Below are positions 11,441-21,201 of a stretch of DNA of 64,000 nucleotides, one piece after another. Under the pieces are notes generated by a model. That model did not search any database. It worked only from the letters and a program-made list of their open reading frames with translations, and was not told where the DNA came from. A program made the translations under genes and the position numbers. Each line of letters begins with the position of its first letter. The stretch's first letter is position 1. Origin of the DNA: Amblyomma americanum (taxonomy: Eukaryota; Arthropoda; Arachnida; Ixodida; Ixodidae). The DNA is taken from the NCBI RefSeq assembly GCF_052857255.1, contig NC_135507.1, positions 77,970,350 through 78,034,349 on the forward strand, in the 5' to 3' direction.

Positions 11441-12269
11441 ATGGGGGCCAAGTGGTGGCTGACCATCGTGCTTTCCGCAGCTCCCTGCGTCGTCGGCTGC
11501 CCGTGTTCCGAGGAAGCGTGCACGCAGTTCAAGTACACCTGCCGGCCCCTTCCAAAAGTATGCGATGGGCGGATTACATACGGCGCCGGCTTCTGCGGGT
11601 GCTGCCAGCAGTGCGTGAGGAAGATCAGTGAGTACAATCCGGTCATGCGGAAAGGGGCACTTTCCGCTCACTCCTCGACTAGCTGCAGAGGACTCAGAAC
11701 TGATGCCCCTCCATGCTCGAAATGGGGTACTAATCTTCTACGCCGGAACGATAAGGCGGAAGCTTGCTTCTGAGTGTGTTTCTAACAACGTTTTCTGTAT
11801 TTGCAATGTCTGCTAGGTCAGCTGAAGAAAATTGCAGTCTGCTACACTGCAGTCTGCTTCATTGGAGAAGTGCGACAGCATTTGCGCTTAAACGCCAGCA
11901 ACGTTTCACTCGACATCTTGTACCTGCATGCATTTGCATATCGCTTATAAGTTTGAGGGTGAAATGTTTAAACTGATGACACGTTTTCATGCAGGCATCG
12001 GAGACCCCTGTAACCCATTGGGGCTGTGCCCGGGACCGACCGAATGCATGGAGAACCTCTACTGCGACCCGGACCAGAAGGCCTGCCTTCCATTTAAATT
12101 ACCTTCAGCCAGCAACGAAAGCAGCGCCACGGAGGACACGAGAGGAGTCGTCGGCCCCCAAAATCATTACCGTCCTCGGGATAGGCTTCGTTGTACTTAT
12201 CTAAATATTAAATATTATCAATTTTTAAACGACAAAGTAGTGGGTGTGACTGTAAAACGTGTTTGTTAA
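11441..12269 (+). CDS. secreted cysteine-rich protein, two exons (SIBD/fungal-protease-inhibitor-like)
   Basis: Exon 1 is 11441-11627. ATG opens MGAKWWLTIVLSAAPCVVG, a signal peptide. CPCSEEACTQ and CDGRITYGAGFCGCCQQC follow, carrying a GCGCCxxC-like core. It ends after one base of a codon at the donor AGTGAGTAC (GT at 11628). Exon 2 is 11995-12269: the acceptor CATGCAG ends at 11994 and the phase matches. It reads IGDPCNPLGLCPGPTECMEN, then YCDPDQKAC. After the last cysteine comes a polar tail of about 60 residues to TAA 12267-12269. That tail is longer than in the paralogue at 1198 and may be partly noncoding or spliced further. The mature domain has the cysteine density of small secreted inhibitors or IGFBP-like proteins. 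The family is inferred from cysteine spacing; the target is unknown. Confidence 0.72.
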
Positions 12270-13184
12270 TGGTTTCAATCGGTTTCCACCACCTTGAGGT
12301 CAATTAAATGCACCATGTTCAACATTCTCGTATAAAAATTACAAAAAATTGAAAATTGTAAGATACGAAAATATTTGAGGTAATGGTCCAGCGCGCAGAT
12401 ATCCAGCAAAATCTTTCTTTCAAAGTGTTTCTATCGACCGCATCGAATAGTTAAGACTGCCATACAAAACTAATGGCGAACGCCTTTAACTATAGCAAAA
12501 AGGTCAATTGAAAAGAGAAAAAAATGCAGGACTGCTGTAGGGTGGTCTTATAGTGAAATAGGGTGATCTTATTGTTATATTCATATCTTACGTTATATAA
12601 AAAACCTGCGTTCATAAATGGTTTCCCGCTCAAAAATGATTCTGTTCAGATTTGTTCTGTAAGCGATGTTGTAGTGTTACGGCGCCATTGCACTTCGCTC
12701 CATCGAAATGCGAAAACTGCCACCCGAATTCAACACACGGCCTCGCAGTCAATGGCACAGCGCAAAGGCTTCTGAGTCACTGTGGCGGATGTAAGCACAA
12801 ATGTCGCCATTAGTCGGTGTTGCTACGTCACAACATGAGCAGAGTACGTTGAGGAACCAGTGTAAGAGAAGATGAAAAGCAAAGTGTACGATGAATTAAA
12901 TGTAGAGAGTTTCGCGTGTTGTTAACGGCGGCGTTGTACACGCCATTGTTGCTTTCGTATTGCCGGCAACGTGAATAAAAGGTGGGAAGCGCGAGACGTA
13001 GGAACCGAATAGTCAGATACACATGCGCTCAAAGCGATCTTAATGGCACGAAGCTGTGCCTAGTTTTCGTTTCAAGGATCAGTCTCTCAAAGCGGTTCGC
13101 CCTCACTCAAGAGGAACAAGAGGCTGCGATGAGAGGTACTATCCGTACACGCAAGCAGTGAAATGAGATTCCTTGAAGCGGATT
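12270..13184. other. no feature recognised
   Basis: AT-rich sequence lies downstream of the cysteine-rich gene. No coding exon, SINE head or LINE motif was recognised. Confidence 0.5.
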
Positions 13185-13430
13185 GGTTTTTTATGGCGCA
13201 AGGGCATCTATGGCCGAAGAGCGCCATGACACTATAGTATTTTCGGCTTCTCTAGGTGGGGACAAAGGCCCATATCCAAGCATTTCACCCTAAATAAGCC
13301 AAGCACCAGACCAGGACAAAGCTTGCGCTCATTCTATCACCGGTGGGTACCCGGCGGCACTGGGGATCGAACACCGCAACTCCCGCATGCGAGGCGGATG
13401 CTCAACCACTTGTCCACCGCTGAGGTCTAG
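13185..13430 (-). mobile_element. tRNA-derived SINE, second head type
   Basis: On the minus strand the element begins ACCTCAGCGGTGGACAAGTG, an A-box-like head. It continues through CGCATGCGGGAGTTGCGG and a B-box-like GTGTTCGATCCCC. A body unlike the Ruka-type family ends in TTGCGCCATAAAAAACC. Head layout and length fit a SINE. No clean target duplication was found. Confidence 0.6.
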
Positions 13431-13661
13431 ACGCAATTCCCAGAAGCAATGCACCGTCAAGAGTGAGTGCCTCGTTGCTTAAGCGAACACTGCGTTCACA
13501 GAACACTAAACGCCGTCCTCTGCTTCCGCATCCTATTTTGTTTACACATTGTATTCAAGGTGAGATCATCATTCCCGCTGCTCATGCTTTAAGTTCGAAC
13601 AACTTAATCTGCGTAGTCCGAGGAATCGCCTCCCGATTATCTCGTAAAATCATTCTGCATA

Positions 13662-13975
13662 TTGTAGCGATAGCTACATTACGGTAGCATTTCGAGCTTA
13701 CAGCGTGGCGGTGGCACGTGACGGTGGCGGCGCCGCCACCGCCACGTGGTCACGCGGTTCGTCACGTGACGAGCCAGGTGGTGCGGAGCAGCGGCTGCTG
13801 CTGGCGGCGCTGCGCGCCAGCGAAAGAGAGTTGCAACAGCTGTGCGCATGCACCGTGTCAAGTGGGACGAAGATGATTAAGGAACGCCCAGCGAAACGGA
13901 GCGGCGAAATACTGACTTTGTAATTAAACTGAGCAAGTTCCACCCGCCCAGCTGTAGCTACCGCGTCACTCTAGG
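13662..13975 (+). repeat. GC-rich palindromic repeat, copy 1
   Basis: The left end reads TAGCTACATTACGGTAGCAT. The core is a strong palindrome (GGTGGCGGCGCCGCCACC) followed by CACGTG motifs. The right end reads GAACGCCCAGCGAAACG...CTGTAGCTACCGCG. A second copy lies inverted at about 57487-57800 with the same order of blocks. It looks like a non-autonomous element of about 315 bp and could fold into a long hairpin. Confidence 0.6.
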
Positions 13976-14599
13976 TTTAACCATAGCTAAACCACCGCTA
14001 ATTTTTTTCTCGTTCCTTCTACGTTCGATGAATTACTTTGCCTTCCTAGGCTCTCTGCCTCGATGACAAAAAAAATGATAGACGATTACGATATCCGGTA
14101 AGCCTAAGTTTGAGCGCGTCTGTTCATGGCTGGCAGGTGGCGTGTTTTGTGCTGCTAGACACCCTCCGGGATTTTAATGTGGCAGCCACCTTCCAAATGG
14201 CATTTCTCTCTGCTAATACCTGCCGCGGCGTGATCGGACTAATGGACAACCGGCCTCCAGACGGCCTCCTGCTTATTTTCTGCTCACGAACATCTAGTGT
14301 GCCTCGCGAAATTTGATAAAGGCTTTTTGCCACTTTGTCGCAACACAATGTCAACGCAAACATCACAAATATTTCTTCCTGTTACCGCTGGTGATTCGCA
14401 TCTTGCGTGCATGAAGCGTACCACGGATCGCACCACGCATTTGGCGGTACTCTGGATCAGCGCAGACCAGCGCCGGGTAGGCATGTTATTCGGCCAGGAG
14501 CTGATGCAACACAACAAGCTGAAAGAGAGAGGGGACAAAAAGCTTCAAGGGTGATGGCAGTGCGACCACCTGTCCACTAGATTTGTCACTTATATGCAT
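13976..14599. other. no feature recognised
   Basis: No exon or repeat was assigned. The right part may belong to the LINE relic that follows. Confidence 0.4.
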
Positions 14600-14820
14600 A
14601 TTCGCAGCTGATCGCAATGGCAGCCTCTCCGGTGTGTGAAACCTGCGGGTGCGATGAGACGATTGCCGACCCATTCAGTGATTGCCCTCAGTTTAAGCAT
14701 GAGCATGTCTTCCCGGCTCCCGCGCTGCGCCTCTTGGATCCACGTTCCTTTACAGAAAACAGATTCTTGGGCCTTAGGCTGAACATTCTTTTCAGAGGAA
14801 AGCTGTTGAGCCGCTATTGA
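14600..14820 (+). pseudogene. LINE ORF2 C-terminal relic (post-RNase H zinc-binding segment)
   Basis: The frame reads SPVCETCGCDETIADPFSDC followed by LLDPRSFTENRFLG. This resembles the C..C......H....C segment and following LDPRPFT-type motif after RNase H in R1/I-group LINEs. The histidine position appears changed. Only a fragment is present. Confidence 0.5.
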
Positions 14821-15372
14821 AATTCTCAACGCATTATAGGTTGAGATAAAATCTACATAACCTTCCAGTCTGCGCCCTCAAAACCCTCACAGTAAAGGCG
14901 AGCGGACATGTGAAAAACTGATTTCCCATTTCTATCTTCCCTTTCTGCCCTTTCTGGCCTTCCTACTTGTAGGTAGCATAGTGAGTGCCGCCTGGTTAAC
15001 CTATCTGCCTTTCCGTTCGTGTCATTCTCGCTATTTTTTTCTATAGGCTGGCGTGCAGTGTATCCTTATTCTCCCAGGCGCGCCTCGTATTTACATCATA
15101 TTTATTCCCATTCCCATCAAACAGGGAGAAGCATTCAAAAAATCAAGACTTCGGAACGGGAAAGCACTGTGCGCCAATTTCCTGCATTACCGCAACAACA
15201 GGAAACGATTATAATCACTGCGTGTCCTCGTATTTGGACACAAAAAAAACACACGAATGCAGTCGATGCTACATGAACCAAAGGAAGAAAAAACAATTCG
15301 TCATCGGATGTAAGAACAAGATGCTTTTATTTTCTGGCGCTTTAGGATAGCTGGCGATTTCGGAAGATTTTT
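14821..15372. other. no gene; poly(A) signal of the following minus-strand gene
   Basis: AATAAA on the minus strand lies at 15326-15331, about 42 bases past the stop of the gene at 15373. That is well placed as its polyadenylation signal. Pyrimidine-rich sequence at 14930-15010 may be a LINE 3'UTR remnant. Confidence 0.5.
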
Positions 15373-16290
15373 TTAAAGTATAAGGTAGTTGGCGCTGTTC
15401 TCAAGGGCGCGTAACATCTCGTTCCAAAGTGACAACATGCTGACGGTTAGATTTGGCGGCAACGCGTAGAAGAGCACCTCGCTAATCGTGTAAATCTTGG
15501 TGATGTTATCGTCGACAGAGACGTAGCTCGTCACGTCCCGGCCTTCCAGGCCGTTGAGGTTGATCTGACTGTCCTGCACGAAAGCTTCACGCAGGAGAGG
15601 CGTCAGTCCAGGCCTCTTGGCCATCGCAACGGACCACCAATGGCAGAAAGAGGGTGGGGTCAAACTGTCTATGCTGTGACAGTGGATCGCCTCCGGCTTG
15701 TGGTCCATGTAGCGGAATCTGTAGTTGGGGAGACAGTACGGTTGCGGTATCATGCTGTCCTGCATGAAGACGACAAGGTCGACGTAAGGAGAGTTTTCCA
15801 AGATCCAGGGCACAAACTGGAGGTAACTGGAAGTGTCTTGCTCCTTTCCTGGTTGCAGCAATTCGCCGGTGCCGTTCTTCCTGATGACGACGATGTCTTC
15901 GAAAGACCGGCATTCAGAGAGAGCTTCAGCCGCCAACTCTCCTTTTTCGTTGGTGACGTTTCCGACCAAACTGAAGACGGTTAACCAGTGGATGGGACTG
16001 GCAAAACTTCGCTTGGCGTACGAGTTGCGCGCAAATCGGCGGTTGGAACGGTTGCCCAAGACGGTGTCTACGACAAACAGTATCTTGACGAGGTCTTCCT
16101 TGTTACAGGTCTTGATTACCTGCTTCCCCGTGCAGTTGCCGTCCCGGGAGACCAGCCGATGCACCAGGCTGCGGCCCAGCTTCAACGGGATCTGGTTAAT
16201 GTCGTCGTAATACAGGTGAAGCGCAAAGCCGAAAACGAGTATTGCGAGGAAGCCTTCACGAACTGACTGCCTCGGGGCCGTCGGCAGCAT
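15373..16290 (-). CDS. intronless type II membrane protein, GT31 galactosyltransferase-like
   Basis: The product of 305 residues has a short N-terminus and one hydrophobic segment (about 14-28, GFLAILVFGFALHLYY). A lumenal domain follows, as in Golgi type II glycosyltransferases. The block VKILFVVDT (69-76), RFARNSYAKRSF (85-96), FSLVGN (106-111) and EDIVVI (131-136), then PWILENSPYVDLVVFMQDS, parallels the beta-1,3-galactosyltransferase order (RxxIRxTW, F-LG, E-YGDI, W--C---LK-DDD). The usual DDD metal-binding triplet is replaced by QDS at 177-179, so activity is uncertain. N-glycosylation sites are visible (NVT, NGT, NLT). No intron interrupts the frame. AATAAA lies 42 bases past the stop. 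A paralogue on the same strand lies at 33082-34074. Similarity to its N-terminus continues upstream of this ATG (RRKNS against RRRNAS), so the true start may have been lost or lie in another exon. Confidence 0.7.
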   Translation of the reverse strand: MLPTAPRQSVREGFLAILVFGFALHLYYDDINQIPLKLGRSLVHRLVSRDGNCTGKQVIKTCNKEDLVKILFVVDTVLGNRSNRRFARNSYAKRSFASPIHWLTVFSLVGNVTNEKGELAAEALSECRSFEDIVVIRKNGTGELLQPGKEQDTSSYLQFVPWILENSPYVDLVVFMQDSMIPQPYCLPNYRFRYMDHKPEAIHCHSIDSLTPPSFCHWWSVAMAKRPGLTPLLREAFVQDSQINLNGLEGRDVTSYVSVDDNITKIYTISEVLFYALPPNLTVSMLSLWNEMLRALENSANYLIL

Positions 16291-16954
16291 GGCTGGTGTA
16301 GAAGCAGTCGTGGCGGCAGCAGCTGAGTTCTTCCGTCTTGGTTGTGTTTTATGCTACGCGGGTAACAAGCGAGCTCGCGAGCTGGTGCCAATGATGAAGG
16401 AGATTAAGAAGTGAAATAAATCGATTTGTCTGGACGCCGGGATAAAAACATAGCTTCGTATTCCTTAATAAGCACTTCTCAAATCATCATCAATTCGAAA
16501 TCATTAGATGACTCATGGACATTCGGACCTAATTACCCACAAAAAGCGGCCGCTTTACAAAATTAGCGATTGTTCGAAACGGTGTGACATCATTTTAAGG
16601 CGGGATAATATGAAATGTCAGGATGTAACATTAAGTGCTAGAACTTGCACTTGTACCAGTTACAAAGGAGTACAATTAAATTTGGGGTATAAATGAACTT
16701 GAATTGGAAAAGAGTGGGAATAGACTTAGAATGGAAGTGGAAAAGAATTGGATTCGAATAGGAGCACAACGGCAATACATTCATATTGCTCGCAAGTAAG
16801 TTCGTTAAGTGGCTCTGGTGATTTTAAGTTGGTGCTAAGTTTTCGAAAGAAAATTGCGTTGTGTGGCCTGTTGAGACACAGGAGGCACTGCATTATGTCG
16901 GTAGGGTGTTGAACCACTACCATATGGTGAAACCTAACAGATTTTCAAGCGCTG
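16291..16954. other. upstream region of the GT31-like gene; no other feature
   Basis: The frame of the GT31-like gene stays open upstream of its ATG for about 24 codons, to a TAG, without another ATG. Beyond that nothing is recognised. Confidence 0.45.
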
Positions 16955-17960
16955 TCATTTTTAGCCATAATCATGAACCTACATACATTCATTGCGGAAC
17001 AAAGGCCTCTCTCATATGCTTTCAAATAACTCTGTTCTGTGCCTGCAGCGGCTGCTTCGACCCTGTAAACTTTCAATCTCAATCGTCCAGCAGGCTCTGT
17101 GAGGTACCTAGCTAAATTTGCCCCTTCTTGGAATCCACACCTTTGCCTTAAGGGACAACAGCAAATCTTGTCTTCGCATTACATAACGTACCCATGGGCA
17201 TTTCCTCCTGAATTCGATAAAGGTATCATGAACTCACGTTCTTTTATTAATTCATTGTACTCCCTTCCTGTATCTTAGCGTTACACCAATCACTATCCTT
17301 TCCATACCTCACTGCGTTCTCCTCAGTTCAAGTTCAACCCTTTATGTTAGCCTCCACGTTTCTGCTCCTTAGTTTAGAACCGGTGATATACAGGGGATAT
17401 TTGCTTGCCTCTTGGGTTATTAGTAAACTGCTAGTGACAACCCGGGAGTGCCTGCCATGTGCACCGCCACTCCATTTTTATTCTTCAAATTATTTCACTC
17501 TCGTGGCCCGAATGAGCGGTGACTACGTGCGCAAACCAGATGTAATCGCATAGCACTTCCAATGCTTCTTTGCCTATTTTAAACTGCTGTGCCGTTTCGA
17601 TGCTGTTTAAAATTAAATAGACCCAACATTTTGGATCCCCTGTTTAGGTCCTCAACCGTACTTTGCATTTCCGCTCTTGAATTACTGACCAAGGCAATGT
17701 CAAAGCGAATCGTAGACTAATAAGCGATCCTCTATTACCTTTAATTCACAACTCTTCCCAATCCATTTCTTTACATACCTGTCAAAACGCGGTGTATAAC
17801 ACTGGAGAGATCGTGCCTCCCTGCCTGACACTTTGCTTGATCGGCGTTTACTTTCTTCTGTAATCATAGATGGCAGCTTGACAATGTCTGGCCTCCTTCT
17901 TCTGCTCTGTGCCGTATCTCTCACAATCCACCTTTCGCATCGTAGTCTCGGTGCTGAGAT
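16955..17960 (-). pseudogene. decayed RTE-type LINE, RT domain to 3' end
   Basis: On the minus strand, in broken frames, one reads VRQGGTISPVLYTAF, then EMDWEEL, NRGSLISLRFALTLPWS and QFKIGKEALEVLCDYIW. This matches the order of RTE-clade reverse transcriptase (VRQGDTISP, FADD region, YLG). Towards 16955 the sequence has the AGAGGCCTTTGTTC...GATTATGGC block seen at RTE 3' ends. Many stops and frameshifts mark it as old; the FADD motif is lost. Confidence 0.6.
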
Positions 17961-18111
17961 CGGAGCATAGATCTATTTCTTTCACGTACTCCTGGAATTG
18001 AGTAAGTGAGCAAATAACCACTACGATAAAAGCATGATTCGCCTGCCGCTGTCACCAAGAGATGAAAACACGAAAATGTGCAATGCAAAAAATGTAAAGA
18101 AAATCGAAGGT

Positions 18112-18259
18112 GAGTCGGAGTACCCGGGTTCGATTTCGACCGCGGCGGCCGCGGTTCGAGAAGCCGAAACTCAAAAAGGCACGCTTGTGCTGTGCGATGC
18201 CAGGGTACGTTAAAGATCCCCTGGTGACCGAAATAATTCCGGAGCCCTCCACTACAGCA
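18112..18259 (+). mobile_element. SINE type 2, left part, interrupted
   Basis: It has a B-box-like CGGGTTCGATTT, GCGGCGGCCGCG, then TGCGATGCCAGGGTACGTTA and GGAGCCCTCCACTACAGCA. The element resumes at 18801 with ACTAAAGCACCTCTTTC. Relative to other copies, the interruption falls inside the CACTACAGCACCTCTTTC block. Confidence 0.6.
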
Positions 18260-18435
18260 AGTAGTGATAATTAGCCACTAATCGGGCCACTCCCACGTCG
18301 GGACCGGAAGGCCAAGCCTCACGACCACGTCGTGAGCCTGTTGGACAGCCCAGAATTGTTCATCTAGGTCCGGGCTGGACGCGTCCCTGATCACCGTCTT
18401 CAATTTTTTCTCAAGACCAGACCATCACTACTTGC
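18257..18435 (-). repeat. LINE 3'-coding fragment bounded by 12-bp inverted repeats
   Basis: GCAAGTAGTGAT at 18257-18268 is mirrored by ATCACTACTTGC at 18424-18435. Between them the minus strand encodes [20 protein letters not shown] and RLGLPVPTWEWPD before a stop, resembling the C-terminus of tick non-LTR elements. The inverted ends may be chance or may mark a foldback derivative. Confidence 0.5.
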
Positions 18436-18465
18436 AGGACCAAATGTTTTCCATACATCTATCTA

Positions 18466-18800
18466 TCCACCCACCCACCCTCTCATCCATCCATCCATCC
18501 ATCCATCCATCCATCCATCCATCCATCCATCCATCCATCCATCCATCCATCCATCCATCCATTCATTCATTCATTCATTCATTCATTCTTCCATCCATCC
18601 ATCCATCCATCCATCCATCCATCCATCCATCCATCCATCCATCCATCCATCCATCCATCCATCCATCCATCCATCCATCCATCCATTCATTCATTCATTC
18701 ATCCATCCATCCATCCATCCATCCATCCATCCATCCATCCATCCATCCATCCATCCATCCATCCATCCATCCATCCATCCATCCATCCATCCATCCATCT
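18466..18800. repeat. (ATCC)n microsatellite with (ATTC)n blocks
   Basis: About 330 bases of tetranucleotide repeat, mostly ATCC, contain two short ATTC blocks (around 18560-18590 and 18685-18700). The long frames through it on both strands are repeat artefacts. Confidence 0.95.
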
Positions 18801-18945
18801 ACTAAAGCACCTCTTTCTTCTTTCACTCCCACCTTCCTCCCTTCCCTTATGGCGCGGTTCGGGAGTCCGCCAAGATGTGAAACGATTACTACGCCATTTC
18901 CTTTCCTCAAAAACCATTTTTTTTCAATTTCTTACGCTCTACTTT
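18801..18945 (+). mobile_element. SINE type 2, right part (tail)
   Basis: GCACCTCTTTCTTCTTTCAC, then CCCTTATGGCGCGGTTCGGG and ACGCCATTTCCTTTCC form the type 2 tail, as in copies at 21239, 31311 and 52734. It continues the element begun at 18112. Confidence 0.6.
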
Positions 18946-19367
18946 AAGGGTACGACGTGATTGCTTTAATTGGTTAATAAACATATGTGCGGAAGTGGTC
19001 ATCCTCGACTCAATATTCGTAGCTACCTGGGAGTACTTGTGCCACTCCTGGCGCAGTGGTGCAGCGGTTGGACGATGCACCCAGCCATGGCAAATGCTTA
19101 CATCTGTCGCTCTTCCCGAGCAACCTCTCGCGATCAGGTATTAATCTGTCATCCGCCACAGTGGACACTGTGCTCACAATCCGCTGGACAGGATGTGTTG
19201 ATGCGACAAGGTCACGTGACCTAAGTGGCCCACTTGTCCCCTGGCTGGGCCACCGAGGTTGGTTCTCTGAGAATATTTCGTGGATTTTTTGCTCATGGCC
19301 GACTCCGCCGTTAAAGACGCCGCTGGCTTTTCTCCGACATGTGATCCTTAACACTATCATATTAAAT
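18944..19367 (+). repeat. palindrome-ended repeat family R3, copy 1
   Basis: The marker is CTCCTGGCGCAGTGGTGCAG followed by GTCACGTGACC, TGGCCCAC and TTTTTTGCTC blocks. The same blocks recur in order at 29998-30285, 36430-36905, 39945-40350 and 62205-62650. The left end is TAAGGGTACGACGTGATTGC and the right end is degenerate here. Confidence 0.65.
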
Positions 19368-19939
19368 TTGTTTTTATTATTAATTTATTTATAACTTGTA
19401 GATACTGCGGTCTTGTACACAAGATCATAACCGGTGGGAGACATTGTGTTCACATACAAAAATACAGACACTTAAAACAAAACAGAATTGCGCATAGAAA
19501 GTCAGCAAGAAAATACAGCGGCAAGGTCGTAAAGCCCTATCATTTCCAGTGCTCTTCAAACAAATGCAATGATGTCTGCCTGACGACATCATCCGTGAGG
19601 TTATTCCAATCATTGATTGTCCTTAGAAAAAAGGACTGTTTAAATCAATTAACTCTAGACTGTAATAATGTAATGGAAAGAGAATGGCGATTTTTAGTTT
19701 GGTACCCCGAGGAATAAGTAAGGATATTGGAGGTGTCAACTTTGAATCTATGCTTAATTAATTGCAAGAAAAATTTTAAGCGACTAATGCGATTTCTGTA
19801 AGAAATAGAGGGCAAGCCTTTTTTTTTAGGAGGTAACTGACTGATGCTCGCCAGTAAGTGTTATAAATAAACCTAACTACTTTCTGTTGGATTCTTTCAT
19901 GTTTATGTTTACCTTTGTTAAAGGGTCCCTAATAATTAC
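19368..19939 (-). mobile_element. LINE B, 3' part (after the LINE A insertion)
   Basis: On the minus strand the frames read ERIQQKVVRFIYNTYWRASV, RISRLKFFLQLI and WNNLTDDVVRQTS, the thumb-like end of a CR1/L2/Jockey-type ORF2. A TAAATAAATTAATAATAAA tail lies near 19368-19390. It continues the element at 27508-28735. The join is marked by AATTAC at 19934-19939 and again at 27508-27513. Confidence 0.7.
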
Positions 19940-21201
19940 ATTTATTTATGTATTGATTTAGAACCTACCGCTAGCCTCTTTCGAGGCTGTTGCAGGAATG
20001 GGAACAGGTTGGTTTTCTTTTTAGGTACGTAACAAAAGAAAAAATCACAAAGAAGGTTCATACAACTGATATAACATTGTAAAATGGTTAATCATGGGAG
20101 ACAGTTTCAAAATACATGACGCAATATTAAGCAACACAAAAGCACGTGCAATGCTTCACTAAAAAGTTCAAATAAACCATTATGACAGGTTACAAAGAAA
20201 ACTGCTCAAAAATTCGGAGTTAACAACATTTACAGGTAACATATTCCATTCCCTGATCGCGTGCGGAAAAAATGAATAACGAAAGGTGTCAGTATTAAAC
20301 TTATACTCTGTTAAGTGCAGTGAATGTTTCGTTCTGGTGTAGCGTTTTGGTGAAGGAACTAAGTAGAGGTCACAATATATTTTTAGGGCACCGTTTAAGA
20401 GGAGAAAGATGAATTTAAGGCGTGAGATTCGGGCACGGTTACTAATAGTGGATAGAGTTGCCTTGTATAAGAGGTCAGTTGTGGAGTCGTTACTTTGATT
20501 TTTGTTAAAAATAAACCTTACTGCTTTCTGCTGCACGCTTTCTACCTTATTTATCCATTTCTGTGTGTGCAGAGACCAACACAGGATGTTGTAATCAAGG
20601 ACAGGAAGGACGAGAGAACGGTATGCCAGTATCTTGGTTTTTGGAGATGCAGATGGTATAGATCGCTTAAAAGAAAAGTGTGCGGAAAGTGCTTTTGACG
20701 ATATATATTCTACATGATTATACCATTTCATGTCAGAGGCGATGGCAACAGCTAGGTATTTGTATTTTTGGGCTGATTTTAAAGGTTTATTTTCCACTTC
20801 ATTCGAGAAAACGAGCGGGTTGTTATTTCTTGCTAGAGACATGCAGACTGATTTCTCGAGATTCAGGGTCATCTTCCAACCTCGACACCATTTTTCAATT
20901 CGACCAGTTGCATTGTTTAATGTGACTTGATCATCGTGTGACCTAATTTCTTTAAAAATAATGCAATCGTCTGCGAACATTCGGACTGATGCGTTAAGAT
21001 TGAACGCTAGACCGTTTATGTAAAGTAGAAACAATATGGGGGCTAATACCGTTCCTTGAGGTACGCCAGACATTACTCTGACATGGTGCGATGCGTGGCC
21101 GTCATAATGCACATACTGGTAGCGGTCTGAAAGGTAATTTTGTATCAAGTTTGTTATTTTATTACAGCCAAGGAAGTGTTAAAACATCAATTTTCGGTGT
21201 G
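19940..21201 (-). mobile_element. LINE A, 3' part including RT C-terminal half
   Basis: The reading frame 20180-21148 (-) encodes YLSDRYQYVHYDG, SGVPQGTVLAPILFLLYING and FADDCIIF (catalytic FADD). KYLAVAIASDMKW and a thumb-like end to FFPHAIREWNMLP follow. The 3'UTR has a GCCTCGAAAGAGGC hairpin and an ATAAATAAATG tail at about 19940-19955. The 5' part lies at 26685-27507, across the LTR element. Removing that insertion and one copy of the 5-base duplication rejoins FDRVSH to the HFLGCNKITN region in frame, apart from one TAA. Confidence 0.82.

Noticed and set aside
15640..16266. Plus-strand frames of 92-125 codons
   Set aside because: They are shadows of the minus-strand GT31-like gene.
18432..18947. 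Long Ser-Ile-His-Pro frames (and Trp-Met-Asp-Gly on the other strand)
   Set aside because: They are translations of the (ATCC)n microsatellite.
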